This document shows positions 32,095 to 40,966 of a stretch of 43,137 nucleotides of DNA, piece after piece; position 1 is the first letter of the stretch, and the number at the start of each line of letters is the position of its first letter. Made by a program: the position numbers and the translations under genes. Below the pieces are notes generated by a model. It was not told the origin of the DNA, did not search any database, and saw only the letters and a program-made list of their open reading frames with translations. The stretch lies in assembly GCF_016863655.1 (NCBI RefSeq), contig NZ_BOPH01000033.1:1-43137 (forward strand), in the 5' to 3' direction. The DNA comes from Virgisporangium ochraceum (GTDB taxonomy: Bacteria; Actinomycetota; Actinomycetes; Mycobacteriales; Micromonosporaceae).

Positions 32095-33351
32095 GACCCG
32101 ATCGAGGAACGGCACCTTCGCGCCGCCGCGGCCACCGGCGACGCCGCCGCGATGAACGATCTGGCCGTGTTCCTGCGCCGGTCGTCCCGTAGCGGCGAAG
32201 CCGAACAGTGGTACCGGCGCGCGATCGACGCCGGCAGCGCCGCGGCCGCCTACAACCTGGCGCTCCTGCTGCGCGGCACCGGACGGGTCGACGAGGCCCG
32301 CGACCTGTTCTGGCGGGCCGCGGACGCCGGCATCGACGCGGCCGCCGACGAACTGCGCGGGCTCACCGCCGAAAGCTCACCGCGGGCGGCGCCCGCACCC
32401 GACGACGTCGACGGCCACCTCGAAGCCGGGCTGAGCGGCCGTCCCGACGAGGCCGAGGAGCACTTCCTCCGGGCGCTCGCGGCCGCGGATGGCCGGCCCG
32501 GCACCGGATTCGGCGACGCGTCGTACCACCTGGCCGCCCTGCTGTCCGCCCGGGGTCGCGCCGCCGAGGCCCTGCGCTACGCCGAACAGGGCCACGAGGC
32601 CGGAAACCCCTTCTCCGCCAACATCGCCGGCCTCGTCGACGCGCGCGCCGCCGAGGCCTGGTTCCGTCGCGGCGTCGAGGCCGGCGACACCGCGGCCATG
32701 GACAACCTCGCGCTTCTTGCGGAAAAGCAAGGGGACCGGGGGGGAGCGCGCCGTTTACGCGACCGGGCCACCCGCGTGCGCGACGAGGTGGCGCTCGGCG
32801 AGGGCGCGTTGCACCGCGCGGCCGGCCGGAACGACAAGGCGGAACGGGTGCTCCGGCGCACCGCCCACCGGGGCGACACCGACGCGATGGCCGTGCTGGG
32901 CCTGGTGTTCAAGGACCGGGGTGACGTGGCGACCGCGGAGCGGTGGCTGCGGCGCGCCGCCGACGCCGGCAACCGGGCGGTGATGAGTGATCTCGGGCTG
33001 CTGTACAAGCAGACCGGCCGCCTCGACGAGGCCGAGCGGTGGTACCGGCGGGCAGCGGCCGGCGAGAGCCGTGACGCGATGCACAACCTCGCGATCCTGC
33101 TGGCCCGCACAGGCCGGGAGGACGAGTCGGAGGAGTGGTACCGGAAGGCGGCCGCCGCCGGTCATCGTGACTCCATGTACAACCTCGGGATGAAGTTCCT
33201 CCGCGCCGAGCGGTGGTCCGACGCCGAGACGTGGTTCCGGCAGGGCGCCCTGACCGGCGACACCGGTGCGATGGGCAACCTCGCGCACGTCCTCGAGCGG
33301 CTCGGGCGCACCGAAGAGGCGCAGTCGTGGCTGCGCCGGTCCAGCCGGTGA
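32092..33351 (+). CDS. Sel1/TPR-repeat protein
   Basis: Soluble protein of 419 residues made of about ten Sel1-like repeats of some 33-36 residues. Typical units are GDAAAMNDLAVFLRRSSRSG, EAEQWYRRAIDAGSAAAAYN, DAMAVLGLVFKDRGDVATAE and RWLRRAADAGNRAVMSDLG. Such proteins are scaffolds for protein complexes; no catalytic residue is expected. It sits between the HerA-like module and the eccE operon and could serve either. ATG 32092 is chosen because the repeats begin right after it; GTG 32089 and ATG 31973 are alternatives. Confidence 0.88.
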   Translation: MDPIEERHLRAAAATGDAAAMNDLAVFLRRSSRSGEAEQWYRRAIDAGSAAAAYNLALLLRGTGRVDEARDLFWRAADAGIDAAADELRGLTAESSPRAAPAPDDVDGHLEAGLSGRPDEAEEHFLRALAAADGRPGTGFGDASYHLAALLSARGRAAEALRYAEQGHEAGNPFSANIAGLVDARAAEAWFRRGVEAGDTAAMDNLALLAEKQGDRGGARRLRDRATRVRDEVALGEGALHRAAGRNDKAERVLRRTAHRGDTDAMAVLGLVFKDRGDVATAERWLRRAADAGNRAVMSDLGLLYKQTGRLDEAERWYRRAAAGESRDAMHNLAILLARTGREDESEEWYRKAAAAGHRDSMYNLGMKFLRAERWSDAETWFRQGALTGDTGAMGNLAHVLERLGRTEEAQSWLRRSSR

Positions 33352-33477
33352 CCTGCGGTTACATCCACCGCCAGATCGACGGATGCGACGTTGGCGCGGT
33401 GCCTGTCTAGGATGGTGGCTGGATAGACGTAGGGGTCTGCCCACCGCGCGGCAACCACAACGGGGGACACCACGACC

Positions 33478-34707
33478 ATGAGTGAGGCGACCGGTCACGT
33501 CCGCGCCGTGGCGCGCGTCGGCAGCACGCCTCCACCTCCGCCGAGCCCGGTGATGCTGTTCCGCCGCCGCCAGCCCGGACACATCGGACTGCTGAGCATC
33601 ACGCAGCTACTGGTGGCCGAGGCACTGCTCGTCGGCGTGCTCGCGGCGGCCGGCGCGGGATGGATCGTGCTCGTCGTCGCCGCGCTGGTGTTCGCGGCGG
33701 CGATGTGGGGACTGTTCTGGCGGCGGCGCGGCCGCTGGTGGACCGAGCGGCTGCTGCTCGCCCGCAGCCTGAACCGCCGGAAAGACACCGCCATGAGCCG
33801 GAACCCCGACCCGCGGCTGGCGGCACTGCACATGCTCGTCCCCGGGCTGGCCGTGAGCACGTACGAGGCCACCGACGGTGAGCGGGTCGGCGTCGGGCGT
33901 GACGAGTCCGGCTGGTTCGGCGCCGCCGCCGTCGTGCAGCCCCAGTTCGGCCGGTCGGGTTCGTTCGGCCGGCTGCCGATCGACCGGCTCGCGCAGGCGG
34001 TGCGCGAGATGGGCCAGCCCGGTGCGGTGGTGCAGCTCGTCATGCAGAGCGTGCCGGCGCCCACCAGCGACATCGACGCGCGCAACCGGTGCGTGGAGTC
34101 CTACCGGGAACTGCTCGGCCAGCACGGACGGGTGCCGGCCGACCGCATCGTGTGGGTGTCGGTGCGTCTGGACGAGCGGCGGTTCCTCGACGCGTGGGTC
34201 ACCGAGTCCGATCCCATCGACCAGGCACCGGCCGTGGTGGCCGCGCTCGTGCGGCGGATGGGGCGGGTCATCCGCCGCGACGGGGTCAGCTACCAGGCCC
34301 TCGACACCGACGGCCTGCTCGACGCGCTGGTCCGCTCGCTCGACCTGGAGCGCAGTCCGACCGCGGAACCGCCCAAGGAGACGTGGGAGAACTGGCAGTC
34401 GAGCCACCTCACCCACGCCACGTTCTGGATCAGTCGCTGGCCCGAGCCCGACCGGGCCGCGGCGATGCTCGAACAGCTCGCCGCCGTGCCCGCCGCGTCG
34501 ACCACGCTGAGCATCAGCCTCGATCCCCACGAGGAGTTCACCGACTTCCGGTGCCTGGTGCGGGTCTCCACCAAGGAGTACGGCCTCGAACCGGCGGGCA
34601 ACGCCATCCGCGAGATCGTGCACCAGTTCGGCGGATCGGTCCTCCGCCTCGACGGCGAACAGGTCCCGGCCGCCTACGCGTCGGCCCCCACCGGCGGCGG
34701 TGCGTAG
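33478..34707 (+). CDS. eccE: Type VII secretion protein EccE
   Basis: Membrane protein of 409 residues. A short Pro-rich start is followed by two transmembrane helices (about 36-57 and 60-81) and a Trp/Arg-rich boundary ([18 protein letters not shown]). The large cytoplasmic domain includes [39 protein letters not shown] and [10 protein letters not shown]. This is the architecture of EccE, the peripheral subunit of the ESX/type VII inner-membrane complex. EccB, EccC, EccD and the mycosin are not in this window. The stop overlaps the next gene's GTG by one base (TAGTG). Confidence 0.85.
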   Translation: MSEATGHVRAVARVGSTPPPPPSPVMLFRRRQPGHIGLLSITQLLVAEALLVGVLAAAGAGWIVLVVAALVFAAAMWGLFWRRRGRWWTERLLLARSLNRRKDTAMSRNPDPRLAALHMLVPGLAVSTYEATDGERVGVGRDESGWFGAAAVVQPQFGRSGSFGRLPIDRLAQAVREMGQPGAVVQLVMQSVPAPTSDIDARNRCVESYRELLGQHGRVPADRIVWVSVRLDERRFLDAWVTESDPIDQAPAVVAALVRRMGRVIRRDGVSYQALDTDGLLDALVRSLDLERSPTAEPPKETWENWQSSHLTHATFWISRWPEPDRAAAMLEQLAAVPAASTTLSISLDPHEEFTDFRCLVRVSTKEYGLEPAGNAIREIVHQFGGSVLRLDGEQVPAAYASAPTGGGA

Positions 34708-36695
34708 TGACGATCAACGGACCCCACCGCCGCCCCGACGACCAACGGCCGCCCCCGCCCCCACCACCCCCGTCGGACGACAACGACGACGAGGGTGCCC
34801 CGGTCCGCATCGGCGGAGGTGGTCCACCGACCAGCCTCTACCCGCACCCGTCGCCCCCCATCTACCGGCCGCCCACGGACGGACGGCCGCCCGCGGACGG
34901 ACGCGCGTCGGTGCCACCGGCCCAGGCGCGTACACCGGTTCCCGGCCAGGTACAGCCGCCAGCGGGTGCGGTGCCGGGTGCGGCGCCGCAGCCGGGTCAG
35001 CAGCCGGGTGCGCAGCCCGTGGGTCAGCAGCCGGTGGGATATGTGCCGCCGGCGCGGCATCCGGGGCAGGCCGGGTATCCGGTGACGGGTCCGGCGGGTG
35101 TGGCGCCCGGCACGCTGCACGGCGGTGGTGGACGCCCGCCGGCGGGCTATCCGCCGGGGTCGCCTCCGCCGCCCGGTGCGCAGCCGCCCGGTGCGCAGCC
35201 GCAGCCGGGGGTGCCGCAGCCCGGGGGGCACCCGTCCGGTGGGCAGCACCAGGGTGGGCCGCAGCCGTCCGGTGCGGCGCGGGTGATGCCGCATCCGGGG
35301 ACGATCGGCCATGCCGCCGCGGTGGCGCCTCCCGCGGCTCGGCCGGCCCCACCGCCGCAGCAGGGCGTTCCGCAACCGGGAATGCCGCACCAGGGCGTTC
35401 CCCAGCAGGGAGTTCCCCAACCGGGCGTGCCGCAGCAAGGTGTGCCGCAGCAGGGCGTTCCGCAACAGCCCGTTCCGCAGCAGGGCGTTCCGCAGCAGGG
35501 CGTTCCGCAACAGCCCGTTCCGCAGCAGGGCGTTCCGCAGCAGGGCGTGCCGCAGCAGGGCGTGCCGCAACAGCCCGTTCCGCAGCCGGGTGTGCCTCAG
35601 TACGGGGGGCCGCCGGCGGCGGTGCCGCGTCAGCCGGGCACCGTGGTGCAGGCCGCACACAGCGTGGCCGCGCAGCCGGTCGCGCCGGCTGGCACCGTGG
35701 TTCAGCAGCCGCCGCGGGTGGTGCAGCCGGCCCGGCCCGTCGCGCAACCCGGACCGGTCGACGGCGAGACCACGCAGGGCACCGGCGCGGTGGACACCGC
35801 GGCGACGTCGCGGATCGGGGCACCCGCCGTCGTCGGCAGCCGCACGGCCGGCCAGTCGGCGCAGGCGGCGGCTGCGGCCGCGGCGACATCCGCGTCGACG
35901 CTGCCGGCCACGGCGCCACGGCCGACCAGGACACCGCCGACCCCACCCACGCACGGCACCATCTACGGCGGAACCGGGGCGAACGGTGCGACCGGTGACG
36001 GGCGGCTGCGGTCGCGCCGGCACCTGCCCAGCCTGCGGGTCGGCGCACACACGGCGTCAGACGGCGCCCTGGCGCTGCTCGGCGTGCCGCTGCCCGGCGC
36101 CGGCATGGTGCTCGGGTACGACATCGACGCGGCGACAGCCTCGATCCGGTTGTTCCGGCCCGAACCGACCCGGGTGGCACTCGTCGGCGGCGAGTGGGCC
36201 TTCCACGTGCTCGCGCTGCGCGCCCTCGCGCTCGGCGCCCGCGTGGCGGTGTTCACCGCGACACCGGAACGCTGGGAAGGATTCGGGGAATGGGCCACCG
36301 GCCGCGCCGGCCGGGTCGCGACGTTCCCGCCCGACCAGGCGGTGATCGTGCCCGCCAGCGCGCACGAACCGGCGCTGCTCCTCTACGACGTCGGGCTCAC
36401 CGGCGCACCGTCGATGACGCCGCTCGGGCCGTGGCAGACCCGGCTCACCGTGCTGCGCCAGCTCACCACGTACGGCGTGCCGACCCTGCAGGAGTCGAGC
36501 GTGGTCATGGCGCAGCGGCTGTCGAAGGCCGAAGCCGACCTCATCTCGTCGACGATGCGGCTGAGCTCCGAGGCCGGCGCCTGGATGCAGACGCTCACCG
36601 ACGACGGGCTCGCCGTGCTCGTCGGTGGTGAGGAGCGGTTCGTCCGGCTCACCCTGGCCGACGTCGAGAAGCAGCTCGGCTCACCGCAGCGCTGA
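34707..36695 (+). CDS. EccE-coupled protein with Pro/Gln repeat region and conserved C-terminal domain
   Basis: Protein of 662 residues. Residues 1-~430 are low-complexity: Pro/Arg/Asp-rich, then Gln/Pro/Gly-rich, including sixteen tandem pentapeptides of GVPQQ type (residues 220-299). The ordered C-terminal part (about 433-662) begins [20 protein letters not shown], contains [20 protein letters not shown], and ends [20 protein letters not shown]; it resembles a Rossmann-like P-loop-less domain but is not assigned. Coupling to eccE (TAGTG) implies a role in the same secretion apparatus, perhaps as a cytoplasmic subunit or regulator. A strong terminator follows. Confidence 0.82.
   Translation: MTINGPHRRPDDQRPPPPPPPPSDDNDDEGAPVRIGGGGPPTSLYPHPSPPIYRPPTDGRPPADGRASVPPAQARTPVPGQVQPPAGAVPGAAPQPGQQPGAQPVGQQPVGYVPPARHPGQAGYPVTGPAGVAPGTLHGGGGRPPAGYPPGSPPPPGAQPPGAQPQPGVPQPGGHPSGGQHQGGPQPSGAARVMPHPGTIGHAAAVAPPAARPAPPPQQGVPQPGMPHQGVPQQGVPQPGVPQQGVPQQGVPQQPVPQQGVPQQGVPQQPVPQQGVPQQGVPQQGVPQQPVPQPGVPQYGGPPAAVPRQPGTVVQAAHSVAAQPVAPAGTVVQQPPRVVQPARPVAQPGPVDGETTQGTGAVDTAATSRIGAPAVVGSRTAGQSAQAAAAAAATSASTLPATAPRPTRTPPTPPTHGTIYGGTGANGATGDGRLRSRRHLPSLRVGAHTASDGALALLGVPLPGAGMVLGYDIDAATASIRLFRPEPTRVALVGGEWAFHVLALRALALGARVAVFTATPERWEGFGEWATGRAGRVATFPPDQAVIVPASAHEPALLLYDVGLTGAPSMTPLGPWQTRLTVLRQLTTYGVPTLQESSVVMAQRLSKAEADLISSTMRLSSEAGAWMQTLTDDGLAVLVGGEERFVRLTLADVEKQLGSPQR
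35364..35603 (+). repeat. Sixteen 15-bp tandem repeats (GVPQQ-type pentapeptide)
   Basis: Units of 15 bp follow each other in frame, mostly encoding GVPQQ with variants [15 protein letters not shown] and GVPQY. Several neighbouring units are nearly identical in DNA, e.g. GGCGTTCCGCAGCAG. Groups of three units ([15 protein letters not shown]) also repeat, suggesting recent expansion by slippage or unequal exchange. Confidence 0.9.
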
Positions 36696-36729
36696 CAGGC
36701 CGCGCTCCCCCCGGTCCACCCGAAGCTTC

Positions 36730-36772
36730 GAGCGGGGCGGCAATGCCGCCCCGCTCTTGCTTTTGATCTTTG
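36730..36772 (+). terminator. Rho-independent terminator after the eccE operon
   Basis: The 12-bp arms GAGCGGGGCGGC (36730-36741) and GCCGCCCCGCTC (36745-36756) are perfectly complementary around a 3-base loop. A T-rich tail (TTGCTTTTGATCTTT) follows on the + strand. It lies 34 bp after the end of the upstream gene and before the convergent gene ending at 36791. Confidence 0.85.
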
Positions 36773-36790
36773 TGTGGACCGGCGGAGGCG

Positions 36791-38920
36791 TCACCCGTTG
36801 CCGATGGTCGGCCTCGGCGCCTCCTCCTGACGGGCCGGCGTACTGCCGACCACCGGACCACCCGGCGTCTGCATCGTGAACGCCGCCTCCTCGCCGGGCC
36901 GCGTCTCCGGCTGCTGCTGCTCCTCGCGCGAACGGCGCGTGAGCTCGGCCTCCGACGGCGACGACGCCGCCCGGCCACGACCGCCCTGCGCGCCCGCGCC
37001 CTGGCGGGTGCCCGGCGCCTGCCGGATGACCGGCGAGTTCGCACCCGGTGCCGACGGCATCATCGGCGGCAGCCCGCCCAGCGCCGGATCAGGGACCATC
37101 TGGTTGCGCAGCACCGGAGCCGTGGACGGCGCGGCGTCCTGCGTGGTCTCGGCCAACCAGTCGGGGTTGCCGACCAGGTTCGTCGCCGGCTGGCTCGTGT
37201 AACGACCCGCCCCGCGGCCCCGTCCCGCCGCGAAGCCACCCGGCGGAACCGCCATGCCTCCGGACGCCAGCCCGCCGGCTGCGCTGCCATCCGCCGCACG
37301 GCGGCGGCTGCGCTGCGGCGGAATACCGGCCGGTGGCGGAAGCGCGCTGCCGCCGGCCCGCGACTGCGCGTTGAGGACCGGTGGCGTGGCGCTCGGCGGC
37401 GCGAACTCACCGCGGTCGCCGATCTGCGGACCGGTGTAGACGCCGTGCGGATCCGACTGACCGCGCCGACTCTGCCGGCCGAGCACCGGGGCGACCGGCG
37501 GCGGCAGCGAGCCTCCCCCGAACGCCTCGGGTACGCCGACCGGACCCGCTACCCGGCCGCCCGCCGCACCCGGACCCTGCCGGCGACCGGTGTTGACACC
37601 CGGCGGCACGACACCCGGGTTGCCACCCCGGGCGCCGGTGCCGGTGTAGCCCGAGGCGGGGGAGCGCTGCGTCTGCTCCCGCCGGAACGTGCCGTTGCGC
37701 TTGCTGAAAGCCGCACCCGGTGGCGGCAGGGCGCCCGGGGTCGAACCCTGCCGGCCGAGCACGCCGCGGGTGATGCCACGTCCGACGCCCGGCGGCGGAA
37801 GGGCACCCGGGCCGGCACCGGGACCGGTGACGCCCGTACCGGCGCCCGGGACAGTGTTGAGGTTCGGAGCGTTGAACGCGTTGGGAACCGTGCGCGCGCC
37901 GGGCCCGAGGCCCGGCGGCAGGGGCGGCAGGACCGGAGCGCCGGGCGGGGTGGCGACCGTGGGCGGGGTGACCTGGGGACCGCCCGGGAGGTTGGTCAGG
38001 TTGGGCCCGGTCGGCACGTTCTGCAGGGTGGGCGCCGTGACGTTCGGGAGGGTGTTGGTCAGCGCCTGCACGTTCGGTGGGGCGATCGCCGGCGGCGTCG
38101 GCGGGGTCGCGACGTTCGGGGCACTGACGTTCGGTGCGCTCACGCTGGGCGCGCTGACATTCGGAATGGTCGGCCACTGCTCACCGGGCGTCGACATGAT
38201 GACGTTCGGTGGGGTGTACGGGCTGCCGACACCGTCGCGCATCTGGTTGAACTCGTCCTTGTACGCGGCGGCCAGAACCCTGACGATCTCGCGTGCTGCC
38301 GCGTGGAACTCCTGCCGCTTGGCCTCTTTCCGCGCCTCCATCTCCTCGTCGAGCCGGGCGAAGGCCTGACTGTCGCCGTACCCGGCGGCCAGGCTGGCGC
38401 CGACCGTGTCCATGGTGGACGGCTCGCCCTCTTTGTTCACCTCGGGCTCGTAGCGCCTCATCAGGTCGTTGATGGCCTTCTGCGCAGTCTGGATCGGATC
38501 GACCAGGTCGTACAGCGCGTCGGCGGTCACGGCCTGACTGGCTATCCAGTTCTCGAGGTACGCCAGCACCCGGCCCGGCCCGCGCGACATGAAGTTGGCG
38601 CGGGCGTCCGCCTTGGTCCAGTGTTCGGCGAACAGCGTCATGCTGTGGGCGCGGACGTTCCGCTGGAGTTCCCGGAGCAGCTGCGCGGCGCGGAGGAACA
38701 TGTCACCGAGGGCGTGGACGTGCCCCGGCTTCTGGTTGTTGACCCACATGTGGAGGATCTGGAGGGTCTCGTTCGTCGGCTGCCACTCGCTGTTGAACCA
38801 CTTGGGCGGCTCCTCGGCGCCCCACAGCCTGTTGGCGCCCGTAGACGGGTCGACCTTGGCGTCGAAGCTCGGGTCCGGTCCGGAGTCCTGCCCGTGCCCG
38901 GGCGGCCAGGGAGGTGCCAT
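36791..38920 (-). CDS. Putative type VII-associated protein with helical N-terminus and PNV repeats
   Basis: Protein of 709 residues. Residues ~40-230 are Trp-containing helices (WFNSEWQPTNETLQILHMWV, LGDMFLRAAQLLRELQRNVR, MEARKEAKRQEFHAAAREIV). Residues ~238-315 carry degenerate PNV/SAPNV repeats (PNVSAPSVSAPNVSAPNV). The rest to 709 is Gly/Pro/Ala/Arg-rich and disordered. The helical start plus long low-complexity tail recalls PPE-like and EspB-like ESX substrates, but no canonical PPE or WxG motif is certain. ATG 38920 follows AAAGGAG and lies 18 bp after the upstream gene's stop, so both form one operon. Confidence 0.78.
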   Translation of the reverse strand: MAPPWPPGHGQDSGPDPSFDAKVDPSTGANRLWGAEEPPKWFNSEWQPTNETLQILHMWVNNQKPGHVHALGDMFLRAAQLLRELQRNVRAHSMTLFAEHWTKADARANFMSRGPGRVLAYLENWIASQAVTADALYDLVDPIQTAQKAINDLMRRYEPEVNKEGEPSTMDTVGASLAAGYGDSQAFARLDEEMEARKEAKRQEFHAAAREIVRVLAAAYKDEFNQMRDGVGSPYTPPNVIMSTPGEQWPTIPNVSAPSVSAPNVSAPNVATPPTPPAIAPPNVQALTNTLPNVTAPTLQNVPTGPNLTNLPGGPQVTPPTVATPPGAPVLPPLPPGLGPGARTVPNAFNAPNLNTVPGAGTGVTGPGAGPGALPPPGVGRGITRGVLGRQGSTPGALPPPGAAFSKRNGTFRREQTQRSPASGYTGTGARGGNPGVVPPGVNTGRRQGPGAAGGRVAGPVGVPEAFGGGSLPPPVAPVLGRQSRRGQSDPHGVYTGPQIGDRGEFAPPSATPPVLNAQSRAGGSALPPPAGIPPQRSRRRAADGSAAGGLASGGMAVPPGGFAAGRGRGAGRYTSQPATNLVGNPDWLAETTQDAAPSTAPVLRNQMVPDPALGGLPPMMPSAPGANSPVIRQAPGTRQGAGAQGGRGRAASSPSEAELTRRSREEQQQPETRPGEEAAFTMQTPGGPVVGSTPARQEEAPRPTIGNG

Positions 38921-38938
38921 CGGTTCGGCTCCTTTCGC

Positions 38939-39988
38939 TCAGCCGGGCTGGGGAAGCTGCCCCATCCGCTCCTTGTACAGCGGGTCTTCCCGCGGGTCGG
39001 GCAGCGGCACGTCGGGAAGTTCGGCACCCACGGCCACCGTCTGGTTCGTGGTGGTCGAGTTGGTCTGCTCACCCTTGTCGTTGTAGGTGTACGACGTCGT
39101 CTCGGTGTCGGTGACCGTCGTGGTGGTCGCCCCCGAACCCTGCACCCGCCACGTCTCGGTCGACTCACTGGTGACCCGGTCGCGCTGGTGGTTGCCGTCT
39201 TTGTCGTAGTAGCTCGAGGTGACCTGGGTGGTCGTGCTGTAACCGTTGGACGTGGTCGACGTGACCGTCTGCACCTTGCCGTTCATCTTGACGGTCGTGA
39301 CGACACCCGAGTAGCCCGCCGGGGTGGTCCACACCCGCTGTGTCGTCTCCATCACGATGGGCGGGCCGCCGGCCTGCGGGATCACCACCTTGGTGGTCGT
39401 GGTGTCGCCGTTCGTGACGGGCACCCCGCCGATCGGCGTGACACCCGGACCCATCTGCGCGGCGACCTCGGGGTGGTCCTTCTGGAACTCCTCCCAGGTG
39501 GGCACGTTGTCGAGCACGTACTGCGGCACGCTGTCGGGCGCCGCCTTCCGGTTGCCGAACGCGAAGTCGATCGCCTGGAGGTTGGCCGCGGACCCCGCGT
39601 CGGTGTCGCCGAAGACGTTGGCCACGGTCTGTGCGGCGTAGGCCACGTTCATGACGCCGATGGAGATGTTCTTGTTGAAGTCCATGAGCTGGCCTATGTT
39701 GTGGCCGATCAGGCTGGCCATGGCCGTGGCCCACGGCAGGCCCTGACCCGGGGTGCCGAACGCGCCGAGGGCCATGTCCTTCATCGGGCCGACAAGGGTG
39801 CCCGCCATCCCGTTGAAGTTCTGGTGGATCTGGTAGACCTTCTGGCTGTAGCCCTGCAGGCCCTCGAGGTTGACCTGGACGCCGCCACCCATGATCGGGT
39901 TGCCCTTGTCGTCCTTCAGCCAGCCTTCGTCGGTGTTGATGTCATGCGCAGGGTCGTAGTCGTACCCGTCGGGCGGCCCGTCGGCCAT
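38939..39988 (-). CDS. Putative type VII-associated protein with Thr-rich beta C-terminus
   Basis: Protein of 349 residues from ATG 39988 (MADGPPDGYDYDP), preceded by GGGGAG. Residues ~35-150 are helical with the pattern GVQVNLEGLQGYSQKVYQIHQ, reminiscent of WXG100/EspC-like secreted proteins. Residues ~175-330 are Thr/Ser/Val-rich beta repeats such as TTTTKVVIPQ, VTSTTSNGYSTTTQVTSSYY, and TTVTDTETTSYTYNDKG. The end is PLPDPREDPLYKERMGQLPQ. No signal peptide is visible, consistent with type VII export or cytoplasmic location. First gene of the two-gene operon divergent from the YbaB-like gene. Confidence 0.78.
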   Translation of the reverse strand: MADGPPDGYDYDPAHDINTDEGWLKDDKGNPIMGGGVQVNLEGLQGYSQKVYQIHQNFNGMAGTLVGPMKDMALGAFGTPGQGLPWATAMASLIGHNIGQLMDFNKNISIGVMNVAYAAQTVANVFGDTDAGSAANLQAIDFAFGNRKAAPDSVPQYVLDNVPTWEEFQKDHPEVAAQMGPGVTPIGGVPVTNGDTTTTKVVIPQAGGPPIVMETTQRVWTTPAGYSGVVTTVKMNGKVQTVTSTTSNGYSTTTQVTSSYYDKDGNHQRDRVTSESTETWRVQGSGATTTTVTDTETTSYTYNDKGEQTNSTTTNQTVAVGAELPDVPLPDPREDPLYKERMGQLPQPG

Positions 39989-40149
39989 GGCGACTCCCCG
40001 TAGTCGGATGGCATGAGTGTTCGTCGTTACGAGCTTAGCCGATCTCCGCACCCCGGCACCTCGGACGACGTTTGCGGTTTCGCCGGCTCGACCTGCGAGG
40101 TTAGATTGATACATCGACCTGGCGATCTGACTGACGGGGGAGGGCCGCG

Positions 40150-40542
40150 ATGGATCGACCTGACTGGGGCATCCTGCGCAGCATGGTGGACGACCTGCAG
40201 AAGGCCCGCCAGAACGTGGTCGAGTCGCAACAGAGGATGCTGGCCATCCGCGGCGAGGCCCGGTCGGACGACCGGCTGATCCGGGTGGTCGTCGGCCCGC
40301 GGGGTCAACTCGTCGACCTCGAACTGGATCCGCGCGTTTTCCGTAATCCGGATTCGAAGGCACTCGCCGCGGCGATCATGGCCACCGCCCGTGACGCGAT
40401 CGAAGACTGTCAGCGCCAGGCCCGCGAGCTCCGCGACGAGCTGCTGCCGAAGGACCTGCGCTCGATGGCCGAGCAGTTGAAGGGCGGGCCCGACCTGTTC
40501 AGCGCCCACGACGCCGACCTGGAGGGCAGGAAGGATGCCTAA
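40150..40542 (+). CDS. YbaB/EbfC-family protein (EspL-like)
   Basis: Small protein of 130 residues. The central part (GEARSDDRLIRVVVGPRGQLVDLELDPRVF) followed by the helix SKALAAAIMATARDAIEDCQ matches the YbaB/EbfC nucleoid-associated fold. In actinobacterial ESX loci proteins of this type (EspL-like) sit beside secreted substrates, which fits here. The N-terminal helix is a coiled-coil candidate (MVDDLQKARQNVVESQQRML). A strong GGGGGAGGG ribosome site precedes the ATG. Its end overlaps the next gene by 8 bp, so the two are translated together. Confidence 0.86.
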   Translation: MDRPDWGILRSMVDDLQKARQNVVESQQRMLAIRGEARSDDRLIRVVVGPRGQLVDLELDPRVFRNPDSKALAAAIMATARDAIEDCQRQARELRDELLPKDLRSMAEQLKGGPDLFSAHDADLEGRKDA

Positions 40543-40885
40543 CTACATCGTCTTCCGCGACGTCGGAAGTGTCCTCGCCGCCGGCAACACGCTCGTGTCG
40601 CAGGGCGGAGCGCTCAACCGCGCGGTCGCGGGCTCCGCGGGGTCGCTGCGGGCGGCGTCGGTGTTCACGAGGAAAGACGGCTACTCGCAGGACTTCTGGA
40701 CCGACAACTACGCCGCGGTCCTCGAAGGCGCCGACGGCCCACGACACGAGGACCTCCTGGAAATGGGCAGGACCTGGGCCACCGACGCCGAGACGATCGG
40801 CAACAACGTCGTGACGGCGACGACCACCATCCTCTGGCAGGACGCCATCGCCGCTGCGGAGCTCGCGAGCGCGCGGGCGACGTGA
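40535..40885 (+). CDS. Small helical protein, possible WXG100-like partner
   Basis: Protein of 116 residues, all-helical in appearance, with no signal peptide. The sequence has Trp at FWTDNYAAVL, at MGRTWATDAETIG and at TILWQDAIAAAEL. No exact WxG is present. Its size, overlap with the YbaB/EspL-like gene, and position just before the large effector-like gene suggest an ESX-secreted or chaperone-type partner of the next protein. This is an inference from context. Confidence 0.78.
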   Translation: MPNYIVFRDVGSVLAAGNTLVSQGGALNRAVAGSAGSLRAASVFTRKDGYSQDFWTDNYAAVLEGADGPRHEDLLEMGRTWATDAETIGNNVVTATTTILWQDAIAAAELASARAT

Positions 40886-40907
40886 GGTCGCGTCCGCCGT
40901 CGATGAC

Positions 40908-40938
40908 AACGGCAGTCGGGTCGTGCCCGGCTGCCGTT
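40908..40938 (+). terminator. Hairpin between the small helical gene and the effector-like gene
   Basis: AACGGCAGTCGGG (40908-40920) pairs with CCCGGCTGCCGTT (40926-40938) over 13 positions with one G-T pair around a 5-base loop, followed by TCGTCGTG without a long T-run. It may be a weak terminator or attenuator that sets the level of the downstream gene. Confidence 0.5.
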
Positions 40939-40966
40939 TCGTCGTGCGTCCGGCGGGTGTGACGAC

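Noticed and set aside
33384..33413. TAGGAT hexamer (33408-33413) considered as the promoter of the eccE operon
   Set aside because: No -35 element at acceptable spacing was found, and the distance to the start is uninformative.
35364..35603. Tandem array considered as a CRISPR array
   Set aside because: Units are 15 bp with no spacers, stay in one coding frame and encode a pentapeptide.
36791..38920. Calling the PNV-repeat protein a PPE protein
   Set aside because: There is no Pro-Pro-Glu motif near the N-terminus and no confident WxG; only the general layout is similar.
36770..40003. Uninterrupted + strand ORF of 1077 codons opposite the PNV-repeat and Thr-rich genes
   Set aside because: Its product is Arg/Gly/Val-rich with no domain pattern. 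The - strand frames have good starts, ribosome sites and sensible protein sequence.
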